33,434 nucleotides of DNA from Bacteroidales bacterium UBA2295 (GTDB lineage Bacteria > Bacteroidota > Bacteroidia > Bacteroidales > Tenuifilaceae), in assembly GCA_002345825.1 (NCBI GenBank), contig DDWD01000186.1, positions 1-33,434 of the forward strand. Reading direction: 5' to 3'. The notes under the pieces are model-generated. The model did no database searches. It saw only the letters and a list, made by a program, of their open reading frames with translations, and was not told the origin of the DNA. Every line of letters starts with the position of its first letter. Position 1 is the stretch's first letter. Positions 10,011 to 17,654 of the stretch are shown piece after piece. The position numbers were made by a program, and so were the translations under genes.

Positions 10011-10132
10011 ACTTTGTAGCTTAGCCGAAGATCTCTGGTTAGTTACTTTATCTTCAGTATTGCAACTTTGTTGGAACAATATTAATGTGTATTTTTGAAG
10101 ATTATCAATACTTAACCCTGCCGCTAAATACT

Positions 10133-11797
10133 ATGAGAAAGTTAATACTACTAGGACTATCCCTGCTATTTGGATTCTCTGCCTACGCTCAGTTCAGCGT
10201 GAACGAAAATGAAGCCAAAACCATTGCCATTAAGTTTATTGATAGTTCCCAAATAAAAGAATCTACAGCTGAGGTTTTACCCTTTGCAATTGGTACTTCC
10301 AAATCGCCCTTTTCTTATGTTGTAAATCTATATCCAGAGGGGTGGGTTCTGGTAGCTGCCGATAAGCGAGTTGCACCAATTCTAGCCTACTCGTATACAG
10401 GAACCTTTGTTTTACAAGGATTAAATGATTTGCCTTTTTACTTTTGGTTTAAAGATTATGATAGACAGATTGAGCATATACAATCGTCCAAAACAACAAG
10501 CATTCATCCCGAGTGGAACAATAAGTCTTTTTCATCCAAAGTTACTGTTGTAGAGCCTCTAATTGAGGTTAATTGGAATCAGAATCAAGGCTGGAATCAG
10601 TTCTGCCCCGAGGACAATGCAGGGCCAGGTGGCCGAGTTTATGCTGGTTGTGTGGCTGTTGCAATGGGGCAAGCAATGAGTGTGTATAAGCACCCCAATA
10701 TTGGTTACGGATCCAAATCTTATAATAGCGATTATGGTTTGTTAACTGCCAATTTTGGCGAAACTCAGTATGAGTGGGGTAAGGTTCATCCAACCTCAGC
10801 GAACGAACATACTGCACTAATTCTATACCATTTGGGCATATCTGTTAGTATGGGTTACGGTGCTGATGGCTCTGGTGCCTACTCAAGAAACGTTCCTGGA
10901 GCTTTAAAATCCTACTTTGATTATTCAAATGAGGTTACCATGCTTGCAAAAGAGGAATACTCAAACGATGAATGGAGTCAAATGTTACTAAACCAGCTAG
11001 AGAGTGGTAGGCCTGTATACTACTCTGGTAATGCTGGCGATAATAAAGCCGGGCATGCATTTAACCTTGATGGTTTTGATGCCGGTGGTCGATTCCATTT
11101 TAATTGGGGATGGAGTGGTGCTTACAATGGCTATTTTGTTCTAACTTCATTAACCCCAGGGAATAATATTTTTACCGTAAACCAGCAAGCGGTTGTTAAT
11201 ATATATCCCCGTAATCATAAGCCAACCGATTTGTTTTTGTCAAATAAATCCATTGATGAGGGGCTACCCGCTGGAACCGAATTGGCTACAATAACCGTAG
11301 AGGATGAAAGCCCAAGCGATACTCATTCTTTTACAGTAAGAGGACAAGAGAATATATTTGGTTATATACCTCCAGTGCCATTTGAAGTTGATAACAATAA
11401 GATATTAACAACAAGTGAATTAAGCTATAAGACCCAAAAATCATATCAGCTTATCGTTGAGGTTGAGGATTCTCAGGGGAATAAATTCGATAAACTTTTT
11501 GAGATTAAGATTAATGAAGTGGTAGTTGAAACTTCGGCACCTTTAGTGAGTGAAAATAATCTAAAATTGTCATATTCTAATGGTGGTATATCTTACAGCT
11601 TTTCATCAAATTTTATGGGTAAGTATTCTGTGCTTCTTACTGATATTTCTGGCAAAACTATTTTTAACGAGTCATTCCATAAATTGGAGTCATATGAGCA
11701 AAATTTTACACATTGTAGGAATGCAAGACCGGGTATTTATGTTTTTAGTATTATCTACGAAAATACTTTTATAAGCAAGAAGATTTACCTTTATTGA
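10133..11797 (+). CDS. C10 family (streptopain-like) cysteine peptidase with type IX secretion sorting domain
   Basis: A secreted protease of about 554 residues. The ATG at 10133 is preferred over an upstream in-frame start at 10085 because it begins a clean signal peptide (MRKLILLGLSLLFGFSAYAQ). A pro-domain precedes the papain-like C10 domain. The catalytic Cys lies in GCVAVAMGQAM (residue 173) and the catalytic His in GHAFNLDGFD (residue 308), followed by the family motif FHFNWGWSG. After the protease comes a cadherin-like segment (about 365-465). The last 80 residues form a Por-type sorting domain, with LLTDISGKTIF and RPGIYVFSI, which would direct type IX export and surface attachment. 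It follows the SusCD operon but is separated by a terminator, so it is probably a separate unit. Confidence 0.92.
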   Translation: MRKLILLGLSLLFGFSAYAQFSVNENEAKTIAIKFIDSSQIKESTAEVLPFAIGTSKSPFSYVVNLYPEGWVLVAADKRVAPILAYSYTGTFVLQGLNDLPFYFWFKDYDRQIEHIQSSKTTSIHPEWNNKSFSSKVTVVEPLIEVNWNQNQGWNQFCPEDNAGPGGRVYAGCVAVAMGQAMSVYKHPNIGYGSKSYNSDYGLLTANFGETQYEWGKVHPTSANEHTALILYHLGISVSMGYGADGSGAYSRNVPGALKSYFDYSNEVTMLAKEEYSNDEWSQMLLNQLESGRPVYYSGNAGDNKAGHAFNLDGFDAGGRFHFNWGWSGAYNGYFVLTSLTPGNNIFTVNQQAVVNIYPRNHKPTDLFLSNKSIDEGLPAGTELATITVEDESPSDTHSFTVRGQENIFGYIPPVPFEVDNNKILTTSELSYKTQKSYQLIVEVEDSQGNKFDKLFEIKINEVVVETSAPLVSENNLKLSYSNGGISYSFSSNFMGKYSVLLTDISGKTIFNESFHKLESYEQNFTHCRNARPGIYVFSIIYENTFISKKIYLY

Positions 11798-11820
11798 AAG
11801 TTGTACTCAAAATAACTTTG
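11790..11820 (+). promoter_or_regulatory. Predicted promoter, TTTA-N19-TAACTTTG
   Basis: TAACTTTG at 11813-11820 matches the -7 consensus exactly, and TTTA lies 19 bases upstream at 11790-11793. It overlaps the end of the peptidase gene and would give the next gene a leader of about 190 bases. No structured element was recognised in that leader. Confidence 0.4.
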
Positions 11821-12016
11821 TGTTTTACAAACTTTCTCACAATTATCAATGAGCAAGATTAAGTGTCAATTTAAATTTAAGGCTAAGATCAAAACGCAAA
11901 CAAATTCTAAGTTATTAAACTAAAGAAGAATATATAGTAAAAAGATATCCTATTGCATAGTTTTTGTAGTAATTAAAATTAATAACCCTTTATTTTAATC
12001 TAAAATTCTATTGATT

Positions 12017-12679
12017 ATGAAAAGAATTCTTTTTACAATTTTACTAGTTACTAGTGCTTTATTTTTAAGTGCACAGCAATGCACAACCCTTTGGCCCTAT
12101 GTTTATCCGGAGTTTATGGAGGGTACACTTTACCTCTCAGGACAAGAAAAACTTAATGCCAAATTTAACGTTCATGTGCAGGAAAGTAAACTTCATTATC
12201 TTGATCGGGGAATTATAAAGGAAACCTTAAATAAGGATATTGTGATGGTTACCATTGGTGATGATATTTATATGGTTGTTGATGGTACCGTTATGAAGGT
12301 TGTTGGCAGTGAGGAACGTGGCTTTGTAGCTACCCTTATACTTGGCGACTTCGATAGCTTGTTTAATTCTTCAGGAGCCTATGGAGCATCATCTAGTTCT
12401 TCTGCTGTTATGAAACTTTCATCAATTGATATTGGTGGTAAGCAAATTGTAAACCATATGGTATTACGTGAGGGTAGGGACGAAGGTATGCCATTACCCT
12501 TGAAGTACAAGTATTTTATTGTTACCAAAGGAGAGGTATATCCAGCTTCTCGTAGAGGTATTATTAAGAAACTTGAAAAGGCGGAGTCGAAAAAATTTAA
12601 GAAATTTTTAAAGGGACATAATATTGATTGGTCAAGCCCTCAAAGTATGCTAACTATTCTTGACTTTTTTAATAAGTAA
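12017..12679 (+). CDS. Secreted protein of unknown function
   Basis: A 220-residue product with a clear signal peptide (MKRILFTILLVTSALFLSAQ). The ATG at 12017 starts it; an in-frame TTG two codons earlier is possible but less likely. The mature part has no motif I recognise. It is beta-rich up to about residue 110, has a Ser/Ala/Gly-rich low-complexity patch (SSGAYGASSSSSAVMKLSS) and ends in a lysine-rich helix (KKLEKAESKKFKKFLKG). There is no lipobox and no membrane segment after the signal, so it should be periplasmic or secreted. A strong terminator follows, so it appears to be transcribed alone. Confidence 0.8.
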   Translation: MKRILFTILLVTSALFLSAQQCTTLWPYVYPEFMEGTLYLSGQEKLNAKFNVHVQESKLHYLDRGIIKETLNKDIVMVTIGDDIYMVVDGTVMKVVGSEERGFVATLILGDFDSLFNSSGAYGASSSSSAVMKLSSIDIGGKQIVNHMVLREGRDEGMPLPLKYKYFIVTKGEVYPASRRGIIKKLEKAESKKFKKFLKGHNIDWSSPQSMLTILDFFNK

Positions 12680-12700
12680 ACTTTAGTTCCAACCGATAGC

Positions 12701-12733
12701 AAAAAGTGGGGTTTTCCCCACTTTTTCTTTTTT
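12701..12733 (+). terminator. Rho-independent terminator
   Basis: AAAAAGTGGGG and CCCCACTTTTT pair around a TTTT loop and are followed by CTTTTTT. It sits 22 bases after the preceding stop codon. Confidence 0.92.
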
Positions 12734-12787
12734 ATATCGAACTGAACAATCAACAACTGTACCTTGTTTATCTACAAATATTAAGCG

Positions 12788-13414
12788 ATGAATGCCGTAC
12801 AGTTATATTTGATTACTTTTTTATTATTAACATCACCAGTAAAAACACCAGAAAAATTTCAGGATATGAACAACAATCAATTACAAACTGCCACCCTTGG
12901 CGCCGGTTGCTTTTGGTGCGTTGAGGCAATTTTTTTACGTGTTAATGGGGTAGAAGAGGTGATTTCGGGTTATTCCGGCGGAAAGATTGCCAACCCTACT
13001 TACCGTGAGGTATCGTCGGGTTTAACTGACCATGCCGAGGTGGTGCAGGTCAGGTTCGACCCCGCCGTAATTAGCTATGCTAAAATCCTTGAGATATTTT
13101 TTAAAACCCATAATCCCACCATGCTTAATCGGCAGGGTGCCGATATTGGAACTCAGTATCGATCAGCAATTTTTTATCACACCGAGGAGCAAAAAAAGGT
13201 GGCCGAGAAGGTGAAGCAAATGCTCGACAAGGCTGGCATTTGGACTGATCCCATTGTGACCGAAATAACCTCATTTAAAGCTTTTTACAAGGCCGAGGAT
13301 TATCATCAGGACTACCTGTCGAATAACAATCGTCAACCATACTGCCAAATGGTTATTTTGCCTAAGATCGAGAAGTTTGAGAAGCTGTTCGAGGAGTATC
13401 TAAAGAGACAGTAG
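12788..13414 (+). CDS. msrA: Peptide-methionine (S)-S-oxide reductase MsrA
   Basis: Repairs S-sulfoxides of oxidised methionine in proteins, recycled by thioredoxin. The catalytic motif GCFWC is at residues 40-44 of this reading, followed by the family segments VISGYSGG, THNPTMLNRQGADIGTQYRS and AEDYHQDYL. The core enzyme is complete. The start is uncertain: from 12788 there is a 26-residue extension with a hydrophobic stretch (LYLITFLLLTS) that could be an export signal, while the ATG at 12866 would give a plain cytosolic enzyme starting MNNNQLQTATLG. No MsrB domain is fused, and no msrB is adjacent. Confidence 0.93.
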   Translation: MNAVQLYLITFLLLTSPVKTPEKFQDMNNNQLQTATLGAGCFWCVEAIFLRVNGVEEVISGYSGGKIANPTYREVSSGLTDHAEVVQVRFDPAVISYAKILEIFFKTHNPTMLNRQGADIGTQYRSAIFYHTEEQKKVAEKVKQMLDKAGIWTDPIVTEITSFKAFYKAEDYHQDYLSNNNRQPYCQMVILPKIEKFEKLFEEYLKRQ

Positions 13415-13486
13415 TTATTCTGTTAAATTTTTTGGTTCTTCTTCCAATGAGCCCCCACTATATCAGGAGATTTGACCTTGGCTGCC

Positions 13487-13517
13487 TTTTATTTTCTCCA
13501 TTTGTTATTACCTTTGC
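13487..13517 (+). promoter_or_regulatory. Predicted promoter, TTTT-N18-TACCTTTGC
   Basis: TACCTTTGC at 13509-13517 is an exact -7 element, with TTTT 18 bases upstream. It would place the start about 15-20 bases before the next gene's ATG. Confidence 0.5.
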
Positions 13518-13538
13518 GGCTTGTTAAAACATAACTAG

Positions 13539-14429
13539 ATGAAAATTAAAAGATTACTTATTCCACTGCTAGCACTGGCCTTGGCCACATCCTGCACGGT
13601 CTCAAAGCAGATGTCGCAACTTAATACCGATGCAACTCTAGCGTTCGACAAATCAGATTATTCCACCGCTTTAAACGCCTACGATAGCTTGATATCCTTT
13701 AGTACAAGTCGGGGTAAGGAGGCCGATGGTGCCATATATAGGAATGCTGGTATAGCAGCATGGGAGGTAGGCCAAACCCAAAAATCACTTGATTATTTAG
13801 AGAAAGCCAAGGAGTTGGAAGCAGCCAATGGATTAGCATATTTTACATTAGCCAAGGCTTATCTGAAGGTCGATAACCTATCGCGCGAAATTATCAACCT
13901 GGGTATTTATCTCGACAATTACCCCAATGGTGATGAGATTGACGGGGTACGCTGTCAGCTGTATTTGGCATATGTAAAGAGCGAGAATTGGGATTTAGCT
14001 GTTGATCTTTGGAATAGTTTAAATCAGGAATGTAAGGATTCCCAGAATGTTCTTATGGCGTACCTAAAAATGCTTAGACAGGGCGACGACAGTGCAGAAA
14101 TTATGAGTACAGCTGAGAAAATCCTACAAAAAGATTCAGGTAATACCGAAGCAATGGAGGCTCTTGCCATAGAGCTCTTTAACAATGCTGAAGCAAAGTA
14201 TCAGAGCGAGATGAAGGCTTATCAGAAGAATCAGACCATGAAGCAGTACCGACAGCTGAATGATGCGTTGAAAACCATTAACGCTGATTTTAAAAGAGCT
14301 CGCGACTACTTTGAAAAGTTATATAGGGTAAATCCCGACCCACGATATGCAACCTATCTTGGGAATATCTATACCCGTTTTAGCAATAAGCAAAAGGCTG
14401 ATTACTACTACGGTAGGGCAAAACAATAG
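13539..14429 (+). CDS. TPR-repeat lipoprotein
   Basis: A 296-residue lipoprotein with lipobox ATSC (Cys about residue 19). From residue 30 on it is helical with repeated TPR-like units: DATLAFDKSDYSTALNAYDS, IYRNAGIAAWEVGQTQKSLD, GLAYFTLAKAYLKVDNLSRE and a last one at ARDYFEKLYRVNPDPRYATY. Such proteins usually serve as scaffolds at the outer membrane. Nothing in the neighbours fixes a partner. It converges with a minus-strand operon, and the gap between them holds three hairpins. Confidence 0.82.
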   Translation: MKIKRLLIPLLALALATSCTVSKQMSQLNTDATLAFDKSDYSTALNAYDSLISFSTSRGKEADGAIYRNAGIAAWEVGQTQKSLDYLEKAKELEAANGLAYFTLAKAYLKVDNLSREIINLGIYLDNYPNGDEIDGVRCQLYLAYVKSENWDLAVDLWNSLNQECKDSQNVLMAYLKMLRQGDDSAEIMSTAEKILQKDSGNTEAMEALAIELFNNAEAKYQSEMKAYQKNQTMKQYRQLNDALKTINADFKRARDYFEKLYRVNPDPRYATYLGNIYTRFSNKQKADYYYGRAKQ

Positions 14430-14453
14430 ATTTTCTGTTTTTGTAATCTGCCC

Positions 14454-14506
14454 AAACCTTCACGGGGTGACTAGTTGCTTAGCGAATAGTGACCCCGTGA
14501 AGGTTT
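14454..14506. repeat. REP-B palindromic element, copy 1
   Basis: The 20-base arms at 14454-14473 and 14487-14506 (AAACCTTCACGGGGTGACTA and its near-exact complement, one mismatch) surround a 13-base centre, GTTGCTTAGCGAA. The centre and inner arm recur after cas1 (32806-32850), and the GGGGTGA arm recurs before the RAYT gene (31024-31071), so this is a dispersed family rather than a single terminator. It could also end transcription of the gene before it, since a TTTT lies at its right end. Confidence 0.75.
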
Positions 14507-14516
14507 TACCATTGTC

Positions 14517-14545
14517 ATCAACATTTGCCGCACGCAAATGTTGAT
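14517..14545. terminator. Perfect 12-bp hairpin between convergent genes
   Basis: ATCAACATTTGC and GCAAATGTTGAT pair perfectly around the loop CGCAC. There is no strong T tract on either side, so terminator function is only likely from its place between convergent genes. Confidence 0.45.
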
Positions 14546-14570
14546 TAAACTTTGTTAAATTCATTCAAAT

Positions 14571-14601
14571 GCAGCGCCAATGCATATTGCAAAAGCGCTG
14601 C
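14571..14601. repeat. Small inverted repeat GCAGCGC / GCGCTGC
   Basis: Seven-base perfect GC-rich arms at 14571-14577 and 14595-14601. It lies 32 bases beyond the end of the minus-strand operon and may help end its transcript. Confidence 0.4.
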
Positions 14602-14633
14602 AACCTGTATAAGCCTTTTCATCTCTGCTGATT

Positions 14634-14849
14634 TTATCCAACAAAGAAATCGAGTACATTTAGCGCTTTGCGCATGGGCACTTGGTAAAATTCGGTGTAC
14701 CGGCATTTTATACAGGTAAACGAGCTGAACTTTCGGTTTTGGATATTGAAGATTCTGGTTAGCATGCTGCCTGCAATGTAGGCTTCGCCAAGCTCAAAAT
14801 CCTTGCTGCCGCACTTGGGGCAGGGTTGTTTCGATCGTACTAATGGCAT
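14634..14849 (-). CDS. Small zinc-ribbon protein
   Basis: A 71-residue protein with two CxxC knuckles, CPKCGSKDFELGE at residues 10-13 and CIKCRYTEFY at about 46-49, forming a complete zinc ribbon. The TEFY ending after the second knuckle is typical of small conserved zinc-ribbon proteins encoded in bacteria. It may bind nucleic acid, but this is not shown by the sequence. It is the last gene of the SPFH/CPBP operon, 16 bases after the CPBP stop codon. Confidence 0.8.
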   Translation of the reverse strand: MPLVRSKQPCPKCGSKDFELGEAYIAGSMLTRIFNIQNRKFSSFTCIKCRYTEFYQVPMRKALNVLDFFVG

Positions 14850-14865
14850 AGTTGTGTTTTTTATG

Positions 14866-15777
14866 TTATTGCTCGCTTAGCGATTGGGCAATGGTTTTAC
14901 CCATTATTTTCTCTTTCGAGATCATATAATCGTATATGTACATAAATGCAATGAATATGGACAAGGCAATAAACCCGGCTAATCCGGTAAGTCCTATGGT
15001 TAGATCATTGCCTCCCATTATCAGCATAATGCTCAAACCTGCGGTGGCATTCAAGGTGCCATGAAGAACCGATGCGGCAATTACCGATTTGGTTTTAATG
15101 GTGATGTAGTTAAATAGCGGGGATAGCAAAATGCACCAAATCATCATCATCAGCACCCCTACTTCTGGGTGTTCTGGGTAGTTATGCCCCATCAGAATTA
15201 TTGGCGCATGCCAAATGCCCCAAATGGCTCCCATAATAATTGATGCTTTTATAAATTTCATCTCTTCAAACTCCCTAAGCAGGAAGCCTCTCCATCCCAA
15301 CTCTTCGCCAAAGCCAGCAACAGCATTTATGGTTACCCCTGCTATTAGCCCCTGGATAAGTGTCATCAGCGCTGGATGAACGGGCATTAACTTCATCGAT
15401 ATCCTCATTTGATCCATCTGTTCTGGGGTTAGTTGTGCCTCATATCGGGCAAACATCCCTTCCATATCTAGAGATAACGAAACACTAGGGAATAGCAGGC
15501 TGACCCCAAAAGTGGTAAATGCAAGCAGGGGAGGAATAGCTATGGCAGCAATGAACCATTTGTTTATTTTAAATGATATCAAAAGGTCTTTCTTGATTTT
15601 TTCCTTGTGAATTGCCTTCTTCACAATTAGTGCAGCAATCATAGGCACAAACATGTAGGCAGTTCCGAGAACTACGCCATAAATTCCTTTGTAATCTAGC
15701 CCAAGTAGGTGAAAAACCCCTACCATTCCAAGATTTAGGATAATAATAATCCCAAAGAATTGGACAAGCTTATTCAT
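14866..15777 (-). CDS. CPBP family intramembrane glutamic endopeptidase
   Basis: A polytopic membrane protein of about 303 residues with roughly eight hydrophobic segments. It carries the CPBP (Abi) motifs in order: GFGEELGWRGFLLREFEEMK with the paired glutamates and Arg, then IWGIWHAPIILMGH, then the later helix VLHGTLNATAG. The family includes CAAX prenyl-type proteases and bacteriocin self-immunity proteins; the substrate here is unknown. The start is ambiguous: the ATG at 15777 overlaps the end of the upstream ribbon-helix-helix gene by 8 bases, and an in-frame ATG at 15786 is equally plausible. Longer starts would read back through that gene and are unlikely. Confidence 0.88.
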   Translation of the reverse strand: MNKLVQFFGIIIILNLGMVGVFHLLGLDYKGIYGVVLGTAYMFVPMIAALIVKKAIHKEKIKKDLLISFKINKWFIAAIAIPPLLAFTTFGVSLLFPSVSLSLDMEGMFARYEAQLTPEQMDQMRISMKLMPVHPALMTLIQGLIAGVTINAVAGFGEELGWRGFLLREFEEMKFIKASIIMGAIWGIWHAPIILMGHNYPEHPEVGVLMMMIWCILLSPLFNYITIKTKSVIAASVLHGTLNATAGLSIMLIMGGNDLTIGLTGLAGFIALSIFIAFMYIYDYMISKEKIMGKTIAQSLSEQ

Positions 15778-15946
15778 TTTCTTCATTTGTTGATGTTTTT
15801 TTATTGCGACCAGCTTTTTTGAGCGCCTGGTCAATAATCCATTCTATTTGACCATTTATGCTACGAAACTCATCGGCCGACCACTTCTCTAAAGCCTCCA
15901 GCTTGTCCGGATCAATCCGTAGCACAAATGATTTCTTTTTCGCCAT
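15770..15946 (-). CDS. Arc-type ribbon-helix-helix DNA-binding protein (58 aa)
   Basis: A complete 58-codon gene on the minus strand, start codon at 15946 and TAA at 15770. The product begins MAKKKSFVLRIDPDKLEAL, a beta strand followed by helix A, then EKWSADEFRSINGQIEWIID, the typical second helix of Arc/MetJ-like repressors, and ends in a polar tail. It lies 7 bases after the SPFH gene and overlaps the CPBP start by 8 bases, so it is the second gene of a tight operon. Arc-family proteins bind palindromic operators as dimers; repeated TGATAT half-sites over the operon promoter (16943-16973) are a candidate target for self-regulation. It is short enough to be missed by length cut-offs. Confidence 0.88.
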   Translation of the reverse strand: MAKKKSFVLRIDPDKLEALEKWSADEFRSINGQIEWIIDQALKKAGRNKKTSTNEENE

Positions 15947-15953
15947 AATTTAT

Positions 15954-16925
15954 CTATTGGTGTAACGTCCCGGCATTTACAATTGGAGTTGCCGACTCCT
16001 CTGAACAAAGCACCACCATTAGGTTGCTTATCATAGCGGCTTTCTTCTCGTCGTCGAACTCAATGGTTTTCTCCTCGGCTAGCTTATTAAGCGCCAGCTT
16101 AACCATACCCACAGCACCCTCAACTATTTTCTCGCGTGCCGAGATAATTGCATCGGCCTGTTGGCGACGTAACATTACCGCAGCAATCTCAGGGGCATAT
16201 GCTAGGTAGTTAATACGAGCCTCTACCACCTCAATACCTGCAATAGCTAAGCGTTCGTTGATTTGCTCCTCAAGTATTTTGTTAATATCATCGCCGTGCG
16301 AGCGTAGGGTTAGCTCTTTAGCGCTTTCGGCCTCGTTGATATCGTAGGCAAACATTCCAGCTACATACCGAAGGGCTGCATCGCACTGAATCTTAACAAA
16401 GTTCTGGTAGGCCATCATCTTCTCGTTAAGTCGTGCGGTGGATGTTGCCCCAGCCGTATTTGCAGCCATCGATGCATTGTCTACATGGAAAGAAGCTTTG
16501 TACGTGTCGAATAGTCGCCAAACCAGCACCATGCCAATCATGATGGGGTTTCCGCTCTTGTCGTTCACCTTAATAGGGTCGGCATCGAGGTTACGGGCGC
16601 GAAGTGTAAGCTTTTGCTTGGCGTAGAAGGGGTTTACCCAAAAGAAACCGTTCTCCTTAACTGTTCCCTCGTACTTACCAAAGAACACCATTACTCGTGC
16701 CTCGTTGGGCTCAATCTGCATAAAACCTCCCCAGAATATACAGTTTAGGACAAATAGCACTCCCAGTCCAATGCCCGATAGGGTAGCCATTAGCGGGGTG
16801 ATGCTTGATGTGCTAACCAATTTAATGAATAGGAATACGATGCCAAATAGTAGTAGAAAGTTGAAGATTAGCATTAGGATTCCGTTCAGTTTTAATCCTT
16901 TGAAGGGTTCTTCTTGTGTTTTCAT
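15954..16925 (-). CDS. SPFH / band 7 domain membrane protein
   Basis: A 323-residue protein with two N-terminal hydrophobic segments (about 14-37 and 44-66) and then a prohibitin/stomatin-like SPFH domain. The domain starts at MQIEPNEARVMVFFGKYEGT, continues through NPIMIGMVLVWRLFDTYKAS, and ends with the helical coiled segment MLRRQQADAIISAREKIVEG. Such proteins oligomerise at membrane microdomains and often work with proteases. Here it is the first gene of an operon with a ribbon-helix-helix protein, a CPBP protease and a zinc-ribbon protein, which suggests a membrane-protein quality or processing role. That role is inference. Confidence 0.92.
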   Translation of the reverse strand: MKTQEEPFKGLKLNGILMLIFNFLLLFGIVFLFIKLVSTSSITPLMATLSGIGLGVLFVLNCIFWGGFMQIEPNEARVMVFFGKYEGTVKENGFFWVNPFYAKQKLTLRARNLDADPIKVNDKSGNPIMIGMVLVWRLFDTYKASFHVDNASMAANTAGATSTARLNEKMMAYQNFVKIQCDAALRYVAGMFAYDINEAESAKELTLRSHGDDINKILEEQINERLAIAGIEVVEARINYLAYAPEIAAVMLRRQQADAIISAREKIVEGAVGMVKLALNKLAEEKTIEFDDEKKAAMISNLMVVLCSEESATPIVNAGTLHQ

Positions 16926-16942
16926 ACTCTTTTTTGAATTAG

Positions 16943-16973
16943 TGATATTAAAATGATATCACAAATATATCAC
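16943..16973 (-). promoter_or_regulatory. Promoter of the SPFH operon with overlapping TGATAT half-sites
   Basis: On the minus strand TATATTTG (16962-16969) is an exact -7 element. The same stretch holds TGATAT at 16943, the palindrome TGATATCA at 16954-16961 and ATATCA ending at 16972, about 11 bases apart. Regular half-sites over a promoter suit a dimeric ribbon-helix-helix repressor such as the one encoded in the operon. Confidence 0.5.
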
Positions 16974-16992
16974 ATTGAATTTGTATAATCCC

Positions 16993-17023
16993 AAAAAAAG
17001 CCAGAAAATTTTCTGGCTTTTTT
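16993..17023 (-). terminator. Rho-independent terminator, symmetrical
   Basis: AAAAAAGCCAGAAAA and its complement TTTTCTGGCTTTTTT form a perfect palindrome with A and T runs on both flanks. It lies just beyond the 3' end of the small minus-strand gene at 17047-17238 and would end its transcript before the SPFH promoter. Confidence 0.85.
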
Positions 17024-17046
17024 AAAGATGTTAATGCAACCTGTTG

Positions 17047-17238
17047 CTAGTTAATACGATTCATTATCCTTTGGATAACTTCGTCCGAGACCTCAGGCGC
17101 TTTTTCATCAATTTCCTTCAGAAGATTTTGGAATTTATCCAGAGGTTTTGTCAGGCTGTGTAAATCGTAAATTTCGTCAATCTGATGATCTTGAAAACTC
17201 TGGAAGTTCCATAGGATTTGAGTAAAAGTTTTATTCAT
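17047..17238 (-). CDS. Small protein of unknown function
   Basis: Encodes 63 residues from the ATG at 17238 (65 from 17244). The product is acidic and helical (FQDHQIDEIYDLHSLTKPLD, then VSDEVIQRIMNRIN), with no signal peptide, membrane segment or metal motif. A clean terminator directly downstream, and a composition unlike a shadow frame, support a real gene. It lies downstream of the ECF sigma gene in the same direction, but 416 bases away and past a large hairpin, so co-transcription is doubtful. No family recognised. Confidence 0.6.
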   Translation of the reverse strand: MNKTFTQILWNFQSFQDHQIDEIYDLHSLTKPLDKFQNLLKEIDEKAPEVSDEVIQRIMNRIN

Positions 17239-17244
17239 AGGCAT

Positions 17245-17654
17245 TTTACTGTTGATTTACTTTTTTATTGGTTGCCAACAGTAGAACGACTACAACAGCC
17301 TGATATTGTAAACTTGTTAAAATATTTACAGGGTTGGTTTTGTGTAAACCAAAAAGCTTTTAAAAACAGTTGTTTGTGAGATTGACTTAGCGTTATATTG
17401 AGGAACATTTGTGCTTTCTGTAAAACAATTTTTCAAACATCAATAAAAAGGAAGCCCAAGGCTGCCGCACGAGTCCCCTCGTGTGGTTTTCCTATCTTTT
17501 ATTGCCACACGAGAGGACTCGTGCGGCAGCAATGTGACGAGATGAAAATCTGTCATTGATAACGAAGCGAGGCCACGATTTAGCAGCGAAACTAAATCTA
17601 TTTTAATTAGTTGGTCAGTAGTGTTAGTTTTTGTTTTCTCTTAGAAAATTGAAC
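17245..17654. other. Intergenic region with hairpins, no gene
   Basis: No coding frame is supported here. The region holds the large stem at 17461-17530 and a smaller one at 17577-17598 (GATTTAG / CTAAATC). The part next to the small gene (17245-17440) is AT-rich and may hold its promoter; no full consensus was found. Confidence 0.5.
17461..17530. repeat. Long near-perfect inverted repeat (26-bp arms)
   Basis: Arms at 17461-17486 and 17505-17530 (starting GCTGCCGCACGAGTCC) match at 25 of 26 positions around an 18-base AT-rich loop. Each arm also holds its own small inverted repeat (CACGAG / CTCGTG). No T tract follows on either strand close enough for a classical terminator. It is GC-rich in an AT-rich gap and looks like a non-autonomous or REP-like palindromic element. 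Confidence 0.75.

Noticed and set aside
15778..15834. CPBP start at 15834
   Set aside because: The extension reads another frame of the ribbon-helix-helix gene; starts at 15777 or 15786 are sufficient.
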